From JAKLDO01 sp035354435 (GTDB lineage: Bacteria; UBP6; UBA1177), in the NCBI GenBank assembly GCA_035354435.1, contig DAOQAY010000081.1:1-12568 (forward strand): a stretch of 12,568 nt of DNA, in the 5' to 3' direction. The notes below the pieces were generated by a model that saw only the letters and a program-made list of their open reading frames with translations, was not told the DNA's origin and searched no databases. Made by a program: the position numbers and the translations under genes. Positions 1 through 6,516 of the stretch are shown here, piece by piece (positions within the stretch are counted from its first letter, which is position 1; every line of letters starts with the position of its first letter).

Positions 1-1
1 G

Positions 2-778
2 GATGTCATTGATAAAGAAGGCAAAGCCATTACTTTTCTTGAACCTGGTAAAAGCATGCTAATAGAAATACCCGTTGAAATTGACATCGCATCTATTAGA
101 AATTCAGGGTTTGATGAGATCGTGCTCGAAAAACTGGCGCAGGTAAAAATGAGAGACCTATGCTCTATCGGTGCTGCTTTCGGCGATGAACCGACAGGGT
201 TTTCCAGATTTGCCATATATGCACTTGATACGATATCGACCGGCCTTGGACTGGATCTGGAAAAAACGGTATGTACAGAATATCAGACCGGTTCACAAAT
301 CGGTGATCTACTTGTGGCAATAGCGCCTGATACGCAAATTCTGACACCTGATTTTGTTACTGAAAGAATATTGTCCTGCGAACTGTACAAAAAAGCATTG
401 AATGATATAAAGCGGTCTGAAAATTATTCAGATTATTTTGATACCACACTGCTCAAACCGTTTTTCTTAAAAGATACTCCTGGCATTCTCCGGACTCTTT
501 TGACTTCAAGAGGCGGAGGAATTGTTCTTATTACAGTGGACACACCATTCGGAACATTCGGAAACAATGATATGCTGCAAGGCGGATTTATTGAAAGTCG
601 TAGAGAGATCAGAAAAAAATCAGAACTTTACAACAGCATCGGCAGACTTGCAGAAGGTCAGAAAGTAATATTTTCAGGCAGTCTGATCATGGCGGAGAAG
701 GAACTTACAGAAAAAATGAGCCTTTGCGGAAACGGATGGCTTATAAAGTTCACAGATATTAAAGCAGATGAATATTAG
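2..778 (+). CDS. Unrecognised protein, 5'-partial
   Basis: The reading frame is open from base 2, and the first ATG (56) has no ribosome binding site before it, so this is most likely the last 258 residues of a gene that starts outside the window. I see no signal peptide or membrane segment in the visible part. The C-terminal third contains a GQKVIFSG stretch followed by an LTE motif and a hydrophobic LIKFTDI end. From memory this resembles a small beta-rich module at the end of uncharacterised bacterial proteins (GQ-V-FSG, then LTE, then F-x-F). I cannot name that family with confidence, and I assign no function. It stops just 10 bases before the assembly gap, so its link to the following genes is uncertain. 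Confidence 0.7.
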   Translation, partial: DVIDKEGKAITFLEPGKSMLIEIPVEIDIASIRNSGFDEIVLEKLAQVKMRDLCSIGAAFGDEPTGFSRFAIYALDTISTGLGLDLEKTVCTEYQTGSQIGDLLVAIAPDTQILTPDFVTERILSCELYKKALNDIKRSENYSDYFDTTLLKPFFLKDTPGILRTLLTSRGGGIVLITVDTPFGTFGNNDMLQGGFIESRREIRKKSELYNSIGRLAEGQKVIFSGSLIMAEKELTEKMSLCGNGWLIKFTDIKADEY

Positions 779-788
779 AATCATTACG

Positions 789-798
789 NNNNNNNNNN
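789..798. other. Assembly gap (10 N)
   Basis: Ten consecutive N mark a scaffold join. The true distance and content between the unrecognised gene upstream and the desulforedoxin-like gene downstream are therefore unknown. Any promoter for the downstream operon may be lost in it. Confidence 0.99.
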
Positions 799-883
799 CC
801 AAAACTCATTGTTATGCCTAGCAATACAACGGGAAAGTTAAAAAACAACGCGCAAAACGCGAGTGCATCAAAGGAGATCAGCT

Positions 884-1072
884 ATGAAAAAAAAGATTAA
901 ATATAAATGTTCCGAATGCGACAAAGTAATAGAGATATATGAAGGAGATTCTGTACCGAATTGCTGTAGTAAGAAAATGACAAAAATGCATCCCTGCACA
1001 AAAGCTCAGACCGCTGAAATGTCAAGAGGAGGAGATGACGATTCCCCCTGCGATGATTTCCGCGGAGAATAA
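884..1072 (+). CDS. Desulforedoxin-like small iron/zinc protein
   Basis: A 62-aa protein starting at ATG 884, chosen because AAGGAG lies at 871-876 with a 7-base spacer; an in-frame GTG at 863 lies before that site and is not the start. The N-terminal half has CSEC (Cys9, Cys12) and an adjacent pair NCC (Cys27, Cys28), followed by a KKMTKM basic segment. This is the Cys arrangement of desulforedoxin and of the N-terminal domain of desulfoferrodoxin, where four Cys hold one iron. The C-terminal tail has a further Cys, an EMSRGG segment and PCDD before the end. I recall similar tails in small proteins of anaerobic delta-proteobacteria, which would make this a conserved family rather than a random fragment. 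It sits 56 bases before the oxidoreductase genes, so a role as a small redox partner is possible. A zinc-binding structural protein is the alternative. Confidence 0.75.
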   Translation: MKKKIKYKCSECDKVIEIYEGDSVPNCCSKKMTKMHPCTKAQTAEMSRGGDDDSPCDDFRGE

Positions 1073-1128
1073 AATTATATCAGCGAATTCTTTTATTAAG
1101 ATTACTAAATAAACATGAGGAGTCGGAT

Positions 1129-2820
1129 ATGGGAAATGTTTTATCAATTCTTCTTTCGGGAGAGGCTGGACAAGGATTGAAAACGCTGGAGGAAATGTTG
1201 TTGGAATCATTTGTACAGAGTGGTTATTTCGTTTTTTCTTACGAGGAGTTAATGTCCAGAATAAGGGGCGGCAACAACACAACGCTGATCAGAGTGAGTG
1301 ATGAAAAAATTGATTCTTTTGTTGATCAAATCGATATTTTATTTGCTTTGAGCAAAAATGCGCTCTACAGAGTCAAGAAAAGGATTTCCGCATCAACTTT
1401 TATTATCGGCGATAAAGATGATATCGGTGAAGATAATCAGGAGATTCCTGGAAATATAAAAAGATTGCCGATCAACTCCATTGCTGAAGAAATGGGAGGA
1501 ACAATATATAAAAACAGCATTGTTCTTGGATTAATTAGCGGAATTTTTAATCTTGATTTCACCATAATGGAAAAGATTATTAAGAAAAGCTTTGAAAATA
1601 AAAAAGAAGACATCATTAAAAAAAATCTTCTCGCTTTTGATGCAGGCTACAAGTTGCACTCAGAAATTGATATGCCGATTAGGATAGAAAGCAGAAAAAA
1701 CATTGATGCTAAATATCTACTGAACGGAACTGAGGCTATTGGAATTGGTGCTATAGCAGGCGGATGTAATTTCATATCTGCTTATCCAATGTCCCCGGCT
1801 ACTGGTGTTATTCAATACCTGTTATCAAAAAACAGTGATTTTGATATTGTTGTCGAACAGGCTGAAGATGAGATTGCCGCAGTCAACATGATGCTTGGTG
1901 CATGGTATGCAGGTGCCCGTGCAATGACAGCAACTTCCGGTGGTGGATTTGCGCTTATGGGAGAAGGATTAAGTCTTGCAGGATGCACTGAAACTCCCGC
2001 TGTATTTCATCTCGGGCAGCGACCGGGACCGGCAACTGGACTTCCTACAAGGACTGAACAGGGCGATATAAATCTTGCGTTGTATAGCGGACATGGAGAG
2101 TTCCCGAGAATTATTTTAGCCCCCGGCTCTCTTGAAGAAGGAATAGAGTTGATGTGGAAGGCTTTCAATCTTGCAGATAAATATCAAGTTCCTGTAATAG
2201 TTCTGACAGATCAGTTTTATCTGGAGTCCACCGGCAATATTAAGGAGATTGATTTTTCAGCCTATAAAAACAAATCATATGTTGTAGAAACAGATGAAAA
2301 TTATAAAAGATATATATTGAATGACGATGGAATATCTCCAAGAGGAGTGCCTGGCTCCGGCAAAGGATTTGTGTGTGTTGACAGCGATGAACATGATGAG
2401 TCAGGAAGAATAACGGAAGACTTTGAAATAAGAATAAGTATGGTTGATAAAAGAAATATTAAAATTAAAAAAATAAAAGAGGAGGCTATTCCTCCGGAAA
2501 TTTATGGTGATCCTGATTATGATGTCATTGTAATCGGCTGGGGATCCAGTCTTGGAACGATCAGAGCTGCTATTTCTGAGATTGACAATGTCAAAATAGC
2601 ATTTGCCCACTATAGACAGATTTACCCTGTTCACTCAGATACTGAGAAAATATTAAACAAAGCAAAAAAAAGAATAGCCATAGAAAACAATTCGACAGGA
2701 CAATTTGCTTCTGCTATTTTCTCTCAGACAGGAATTTCATGTGAACAGAAAATCTTAAAATATAACGGAATGCCATTTTCAAAAGAGGAAATTATTGAAA
2801 AAATTAAAGGAGATTTATAA
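1129..2820 (+). CDS. korA: 2-oxoacid:ferredoxin oxidoreductase, fused gamma/alpha subunit
   Basis: Subunit of a thiamine-diphosphate enzyme that converts a 2-oxoacid and CoA to acyl-CoA and CO2 while reducing ferredoxin. It is cytoplasmic and typical of anaerobes. The 563 residues show the gamma-type domain first (about 5-180, with SGEAGQG at 10-16 and SRIRGGNN at 43-50). The alpha domain follows (from about 197), with AYPMSPATG at 218-226, EQAEDEIAA at 243-251 and QRPGPATGLPT at 297-307. A transketolase-C-like end completes the protein. This fused order and the GPATGLPT/HGEFPR segments are those of the KorA-type subunits, so 2-oxoglutarate is the likeliest substrate, but pyruvate or a branched-chain oxoacid cannot be excluded. 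The start at ATG 1129 is supported by GAGGAG at 1117-1122. The stop overlaps the beta-subunit start as TAATG, which implies translational coupling. No separate ferredoxin-like delta subunit is present here. Confidence 0.93.
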   Translation: MGNVLSILLSGEAGQGLKTLEEMLLESFVQSGYFVFSYEELMSRIRGGNNTTLIRVSDEKIDSFVDQIDILFALSKNALYRVKKRISASTFIIGDKDDIGEDNQEIPGNIKRLPINSIAEEMGGTIYKNSIVLGLISGIFNLDFTIMEKIIKKSFENKKEDIIKKNLLAFDAGYKLHSEIDMPIRIESRKNIDAKYLLNGTEAIGIGAIAGGCNFISAYPMSPATGVIQYLLSKNSDFDIVVEQAEDEIAAVNMMLGAWYAGARAMTATSGGGFALMGEGLSLAGCTETPAVFHLGQRPGPATGLPTRTEQGDINLALYSGHGEFPRIILAPGSLEEGIELMWKAFNLADKYQVPVIVLTDQFYLESTGNIKEIDFSAYKNKSYVVETDENYKRYILNDDGISPRGVPGSGKGFVCVDSDEHDESGRITEDFEIRISMVDKRNIKIKKIKEEAIPPEIYGDPDYDVIVIGWGSSLGTIRAAISEIDNVKIAFAHYRQIYPVHSDTEKILNKAKKRIAIENNSTGQFASAIFSQTGISCEQKILKYNGMPFSKEEIIEKIKGDL

Positions 2821-3677
2821 TGGGCACGCGTTTTGATATGAATGAAAATATTGATATTGCCTGGTGTTCAGGTTGCGGAAATTTTGCAATTCATAAAATA
2901 ATAAAAGAGTCTCTTGAAGAACTCGATACAGATCCTCAACAGGTTGTTTTCTCATCAGGAATTGGACAGGCAGGCAAAATGCCTCAATATATTAATGCAC
3001 ACTATTTCAATGGATTGCACGGTCGCGCACTTCCTGTCGCCACAGCGATCAAAACAGCAAATCCTTATCTTACTGTTTTTGCTGAAGGAGGAGATGGCGA
3101 TTCGTATGGAGAAGGAGGCAACCATTTTATCCACACGATCAGAAGAAATCCCGATATTGTTCACCTCGTTCATAACAATATGATTTATGGATTAACAAAA
3201 GGTCAGGGGTCTCCCACAACAGTGAAAGGTCAAAAAACAACATTTCAGCCTGACGGTGTCTATTTGGAACCTTTTAATCCTCTTGCTGTTGCGATTTCCC
3301 TGAGAGCTTCGTTTGTGGCAAGGGTATTCTCAGGCGATATCGATCAGGCAAAAGAGGTTTTTAAACGGGCTGTCAGACATAAGGGCTATGCATTAATTGA
3401 TATACTTCATCCCTGTGTCTCTTTTAATAAGGTAAATACACTTAAATGGTTTAAAGAAAATACATATTATATTGATGAGAAGCACAATCCTGAAAATGCT
3501 GTTGAAGCTTTTCAAAAAGCAATGGAAACTGAGAAACTGCCGCTTGGCATTGTCTACATAAACAATCTGGAAACTGTGCTGCATCAGGAGTACAATGCTT
3601 ATAAAAGAAGTAATGAGCCTCTTTTCAAAAGAGCCGTTGATGGAAATAAACTGAAGAAACTTTTAGAAAAACATTAA
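2820..3677 (+). CDS. korB: 2-oxoacid:ferredoxin oxidoreductase, beta subunit
   Basis: Catalytic partner of the preceding subunit: it binds thiamine diphosphate and is expected to carry a 4Fe-4S cluster. The 285-aa length is normal for the family. The thiamine diphosphate/metal motif is GGDGD at 90-94 with NNMIYGLTKGQ at 119-129, and HGRALPVAT at 67-75 is also typical. Cluster ligands visible are Cys16 and Cys19 (WCSGCGN) and Cys199 (HPC). The position usually occupied by the remaining Cys (GIGC in many family members) is Gln50 in SSGIGQAGK. I recall GIGQA versions elsewhere in the family, so this is probably a subfamily trait rather than damage. The ribosome binding site AAAGGAG (2806-2812) lies inside the upstream gene, 7 bases before ATG 2820. 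Substrate assignment as 2-oxoglutarate is an inference. Confidence 0.93.
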   Translation: MGTRFDMNENIDIAWCSGCGNFAIHKIIKESLEELDTDPQQVVFSSGIGQAGKMPQYINAHYFNGLHGRALPVATAIKTANPYLTVFAEGGDGDSYGEGGNHFIHTIRRNPDIVHLVHNNMIYGLTKGQGSPTTVKGQKTTFQPDGVYLEPFNPLAVAISLRASFVARVFSGDIDQAKEVFKRAVRHKGYALIDILHPCVSFNKVNTLKWFKENTYYIDEKHNPENAVEAFQKAMETEKLPLGIVYINNLETVLHQEYNAYKRSNEPLFKRAVDGNKLKKLLEKH

Positions 3678-3735
3678 TCTACACCTTATATTTTCTTCAT
3701 GATTTCAGTGCAAGGGAACGAATGCCCGTTTCAGT

Positions 3736-3811
3736 TTACCCGAGAACGCCTGTGACTTTTTCGACGGCTTCGAGGAATTTTGTTTGACCTGACGAGTTGC
3801 TGCAGATGCAT
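3736..3811 (-). pseudogene. Remnant of a second histidine ammonia-lyase gene (3' end only)
   Basis: Read on the minus strand, this piece encodes LQQLVRSNKI, then a one-base insertion, then LEAVEKVTGVLG and a TAA stop. The intact hutH ends with MQKLVRSNKI joined to LEAVEKVTGVLG. About 61 of 69 aligned bases agree by hand count. Most differences fall at silent third positions or in the stop codon, so the copy diverged while it was still a working gene and decayed later. Homology fades at about 3804-3811, where the region upstream of the lipoprotein gene begins. It is far too short to be functional and is out of frame. Confidence 0.85.
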
Positions 3812-3862
3812 GAACAAAAACATATAGACTTATGGCGACCTATACGGCAGAAATGCTGAATC

Positions 3863-3891
3863 TTGACACAACTGTTTAAACCTAATAAGCT
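3863..3891 (+). promoter_or_regulatory. Predicted sigma-70-type promoter for the lipoprotein gene
   Basis: A perfect TTGACA lies at 3863-3868. After a 17-base spacer, TAAGCT at 3886-3891 matches TATAAT at the three most conserved positions (first T, second A, last T). The predicted transcript would begin about 25 bases before ATG 3923. The -10 match is only moderate. Confidence 0.4.
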
Positions 3892-3922
3892 TTTTCAACT
3901 TAACTGATAATTGAGTGCCGGA

Positions 3923-4810
3923 ATGAAAATTAAAATCCTTGCTATCTTGATTGTTCTGTTTTTTTCAGGTTGCGAACTATTTGAAAAAAGCTGTGATGAC
4001 TATTGCTCCGGAAATATTCTGCACACTTGTACCAACAATGGCGGACTTATGGGCGGAACTAATGAATGGGATACTATAGATTGTGGAAAAAATAATGAGA
4101 TTTGCGTTGAAAAAGGCAATTATGCCTCATGCGATTATCCTTTGGAAAATTGTTATTTAAGAAACAGCGTATGCATAGATGGCAAGGTAAAAGACTGCCA
4201 TGAATCGGACGGTGAATTTTTCGTAACTGATGGTGAACCATGCGATGATACTTTTGATGATCAGTTCTGTGTGGAATTTGAAATTGATGCGCATTGTGTA
4301 ACCCCTGTGAATAAATGTGATCTTGAAGCTAAAAAAGTTTGTATAGAAAACAAAACTGCAGACTGCTATGAAAAAGATGGTGACTTTTATATAAAATATG
4401 ATGTTGATTGCGGCGGAAAAGAATGTGTTGAAATAGAAAAATATAAAGCTTACTGTCTCGATCCTGTTGAAACATGCCGCCCTTCAGAAGGAACTGTCTG
4501 CATTAATAATCAGGTCGCCCGCTGTTATGAAAAAGACGGCAGATTTTTTGCATCTTACATTGATTTTGATTGCAGATATTATGATAATGGCGTATGTGTT
4601 GAGCTGAACAATAATAAAGCACAATGTCTCACTCCGGTTGACAGTTGTGACTCCACTGCAAAAAGCGTATGTGTCGATAATGCTGTTGCCGTCTGCTACG
4701 AAAAAGACGAATCTTATTTTATCGACATAAAATATTACTGCTCTATTGGTACTGATGATAAATGCGTATTTGATTCATCTGCTAATAACGCAAAGTGCCT
4801 GAACTCTTAA
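3923..4810 (+). CDS. Cysteine-rich lipoprotein of five six-Cys modules
   Basis: A predicted exported lipoprotein of 295 aa, with function unknown. The N-terminus is MKIKI, then a hydrophobic stretch, then FSGC, a near-canonical lipobox with Cys17 as the lipidated residue. ATG 3923 is preferred over the in-frame TTG at 3911 because it gives a clean signal peptide; the ribosome binding site is weak either way. The mature part holds exactly 30 further Cys in five groups of six, beginning at residues 24, 77, 132, 185 and 242. Modules 2-5 share the pattern C-x(6-7)-VC-[IV]-x(5-6)-C-[YH]-E-x-D-x(10-15)-C-x(4-8)-C-V-x(8-10)-C; module 1 is divergent. An even Cys count per module suggests disulfide-stapled small domains on the cell surface or in the periplasm, an inference. 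The gene lies between a dead hutH tail and the live hutH, convergent with the latter and 24 bases from it, and has its own predicted promoter. Confidence 0.85.
   Translation: MKIKILAILIVLFFSGCELFEKSCDDYCSGNILHTCTNNGGLMGGTNEWDTIDCGKNNEICVEKGNYASCDYPLENCYLRNSVCIDGKVKDCHESDGEFFVTDGEPCDDTFDDQFCVEFEIDAHCVTPVNKCDLEAKKVCIENKTADCYEKDGDFYIKYDVDCGGKECVEIEKYKAYCLDPVETCRPSEGTVCINNQVARCYEKDGRFFASYIDFDCRYYDNGVCVELNNNKAQCLTPVDSCDSTAKSVCVDNAVAVCYEKDESYFIDIKYYCSIGTDDKCVFDSSANNAKCLNS
3992..4798 (+). repeat. Five tandem six-cysteine protein modules (coding repeat)
   Basis: The modules begin at about 3992, 4151, 4316, 4475 and 4646, with a period of 53-57 codons among the last four. Each starts at its first Cys, and modules 2-5 share a VC-[IV] motif and a C-[YH]-E core. 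The repeat is visible in the protein much more than in the DNA, so the duplications are old. Confidence 0.85.
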
Positions 4811-4834
4811 TTTAGTTATATCTGGATTCTGAAA

Positions 4835-6361
4835 TCACCCCAGAACGCCTGTGACTTTTTCGACTGCTTCGAGTATTTTGTTGGATCTGACGAGTTTCTG
4901 CATTTCTGTGTGGTCAGGATAAAGCGGTCTGTCAATTTCGAGGAAATCAACATGTTCTCTGATAACTTTCTTTGCCGCTTCTACTCCGACACCGTTATTT
5001 TCGAACTTTCTGAGATCAAGTGCCTGTGAAGCCGCCATGAACTCGATTCCGAGGATGCCACATGCGTTTTCATATATCTGCCAGTTCTTTATCGCTGTGT
5101 TCATTCCCATTGAAACGAAATCCTCCTGATCCGCCGCCGCCGGTATTGACTGAACTGCCGCCGGTGTGCAGAGAATCCTCTGTTCTACGATCAAAGTATC
5201 AGCTGTGTACTGACTTAGCATCAACCCGCTGAAAAGCCCCGGATTTGTTGCAAGGAAAGGAGGAAGTCCGACTGAAAGTGCCGGATTATTGAGCCTGTTC
5301 ATCCTTCTTTCGCTTAGAACGCTCACCATTGTCACAGCCTGCCCTACTATTTCCATCGGAAGTGCTACCGGAGAACCCTGAAAATTCGCACCGCTGAGTG
5401 CAAGGTTTTTGTCAGGAAAGAACACTGGATTGTCACAGACTCCGCTAAGCTCGATTTCAACTTGTGATTTTGCCCATTTCACAGCATCATGAGCTGCGCC
5501 TATTACCTGCGGAGTAGATCTCATCGAGTATGCATCCTGAACTTTCACTTTAACTTTTCCGGTGAGAAGATCGCACCCTTCGACCAGTTTTAATATCGCC
5601 GAGGCACTTCTTACCGAGCCTGCAAAACCTCTTGCAACATGAATATCAGGAAGATAGGGCTTGAGATTTGCCTTCAATGCCACGAGTGACATCGCAGTCG
5701 CAATTTCCGCCTGCTTGAGCCACCTTTCAACATCATAAATAAGTATCGCACTCATTGCAGTCAGCACATTCGAACCGTTTATTGCGGCAAGTCCGTCTCT
5801 TGCATGAAGCCCGGGAACAGGAATGCCAGCTCTTTCATAAGCAGTTTTTGCATCAAGAAGTTCACCTTTGTAATATGCTTTACCTTCACCAAGCAGAGTA
5901 AGCGCAATCTGACTCATCGGAGCAAGATCACCACAAGCGCCGACTGAACCTTTCTGACATACAAAAGGTGTTACCTGTTTATTCAGAAGTTCAACAAAAG
6001 TCTGCGTTATCTCAGGTCTGCATCCTGAATTGCCGTGAGCATGGACATTAATTCTTGCAAGTATAGCTCCTCTTACAAACTCCTCTCTTGCCGGTTCACC
6101 GATGCCTGCCGAATGATTATAGATAAGATATTTCTGAAAATCTTTTATCTGATCGTCATTGAGAACTGTTTCGCTGAATTCGCCTATCCCTGTGTTGACT
6201 CCGTACATTATTTCATGAGCTACGATCTTTTTTTCGACCATTGCTCTGCATACTTTTATCCTTTCAAGCGCTTCTGGAGCAAGTTCAACCTGTTCATGAA
6301 ATCTGGCAACTCTCACCAGTTCTTCGACTGTCAGCTTTCCGCCGTTGATCAAAACTGTCAT
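4835..6361 (-). CDS. hutH: Histidine ammonia-lyase with Cys-type MIO triad
   Basis: Cytoplasmic enzyme that removes ammonia from L-histidine to give urocanate, the first step of histidine breakdown. I chose ATG 6361 (508 aa) because AGGAG at 6372-6368 touches the upstream ATG 6367 with no spacer but stands 6 bases from 6361. With that start, key residues fall on Pseudomonas putida numbering as I recall it: Tyr53 (YGVNTG), His83 (NHSAGIGEP), residue 143 and Asn195 (INGS). The cofactor triad is Ala142-Cys143-Gly144, codons at 5930-5938, where Ser143 is usual. QDAYSMRS (from 275) and QEDFVSM (around 412-418) follow; the usual QEDHVSM has His where this has Phe. Length and architecture are complete. 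No other hut gene is in the window, so the pathway partner genes lie elsewhere. Its GC content looks higher than that of its neighbours. A related aromatic amino acid lyase or aminomutase is possible but less likely. Confidence 0.9.
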   Translation of the reverse strand: MTVLINGGKLTVEELVRVARFHEQVELAPEALERIKVCRAMVEKKIVAHEIMYGVNTGIGEFSETVLNDDQIKDFQKYLIYNHSAGIGEPAREEFVRGAILARINVHAHGNSGCRPEITQTFVELLNKQVTPFVCQKGSVGACGDLAPMSQIALTLLGEGKAYYKGELLDAKTAYERAGIPVPGLHARDGLAAINGSNVLTAMSAILIYDVERWLKQAEIATAMSLVALKANLKPYLPDIHVARGFAGSVRSASAILKLVEGCDLLTGKVKVKVQDAYSMRSTPQVIGAAHDAVKWAKSQVEIELSGVCDNPVFFPDKNLALSGANFQGSPVALPMEIVGQAVTMVSVLSERRMNRLNNPALSVGLPPFLATNPGLFSGLMLSQYTADTLIVEQRILCTPAAVQSIPAAADQEDFVSMGMNTAIKNWQIYENACGILGIEFMAASQALDLRKFENNGVGVEAAKKVIREHVDFLEIDRPLYPDHTEMQKLVRSNKILEAVEKVTGVLG

Positions 6362-6457
6362 TTCCATCTCCTGTAAATATTGTTAAAAAAACACTCCCCT
6401 GCAATTTATCACAACCAGTTTAAAAACCAAATTTTCATTCCGGAATTAGTCAGAATC

Positions 6458-6485
6458 TTGGCTTTTTTTTATAAACCGTTAGAAT
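6458..6485 (+). promoter_or_regulatory. Predicted promoter of the cyclase-kinase-regulator operon
   Basis: TTGGCT at 6458-6463 (4 of 6 to TTGACA) and TAGAAT at 6480-6485 (5 of 6 to TATAAT) are separated by 16 bases, in the 155-base divergent region between hutH and the cyclase gene. Transcription from here would begin near 6492, after an in-frame GTG at 6490. This supports the downstream GTG 6517 as the true start. I found no clear promoter for hutH on the other strand. Confidence 0.45.
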
Positions 6486-6516
6486 ACCAGTGGTTTTTAA
6501 AAACGAGGAAGTCTCC

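Noticed and set aside
845..863. CGCG...CGCG inverted repeat before the desulforedoxin-like gene
   Set aside because: A stem of about 4 bases with a short loop and no T-run is not convincing as a terminator or regulatory hairpin.
863..883. GTG at 863 as start of the desulforedoxin-like gene
   Set aside because: The ribosome binding site AAGGAG lies at 871-876, downstream of this GTG, and fits ATG 884.
3678..3735. Possible terminator after the oxidoreductase genes
   Set aside because: AACG/CGTT can pair over 4 bases, but there is no stable stem and no following T-run.
3918..3931. Fourteen bases (CCGGAATGAAAATT) shared with the minus strand at 6429-6442, upstream of hutH
   Set aside because: A rough count suggests one such exact match could occur by chance in this window, and no wider similarity surrounds it.
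6035..6376. 113-aa open frame opposite the start of hutH
   Set aside because: It is antisense to a clearly conserved enzyme and resembles nothing known; a shadow frame.
6461..6487. A unit like CTTTTTTATAAC inside the promoter of the cyclase operon, suggesting autoregulation by the KdpE-like regulator
   Set aside because: Only one weak unit in T-rich DNA, without a partner at 11 bp.
6490..6516. GTG at 6490 as start of the diguanylate cyclase
   Set aside because: It lies immediately after the predicted -10 box, with no ribosome binding site; GTG 6517 has GAGGAAG before it.
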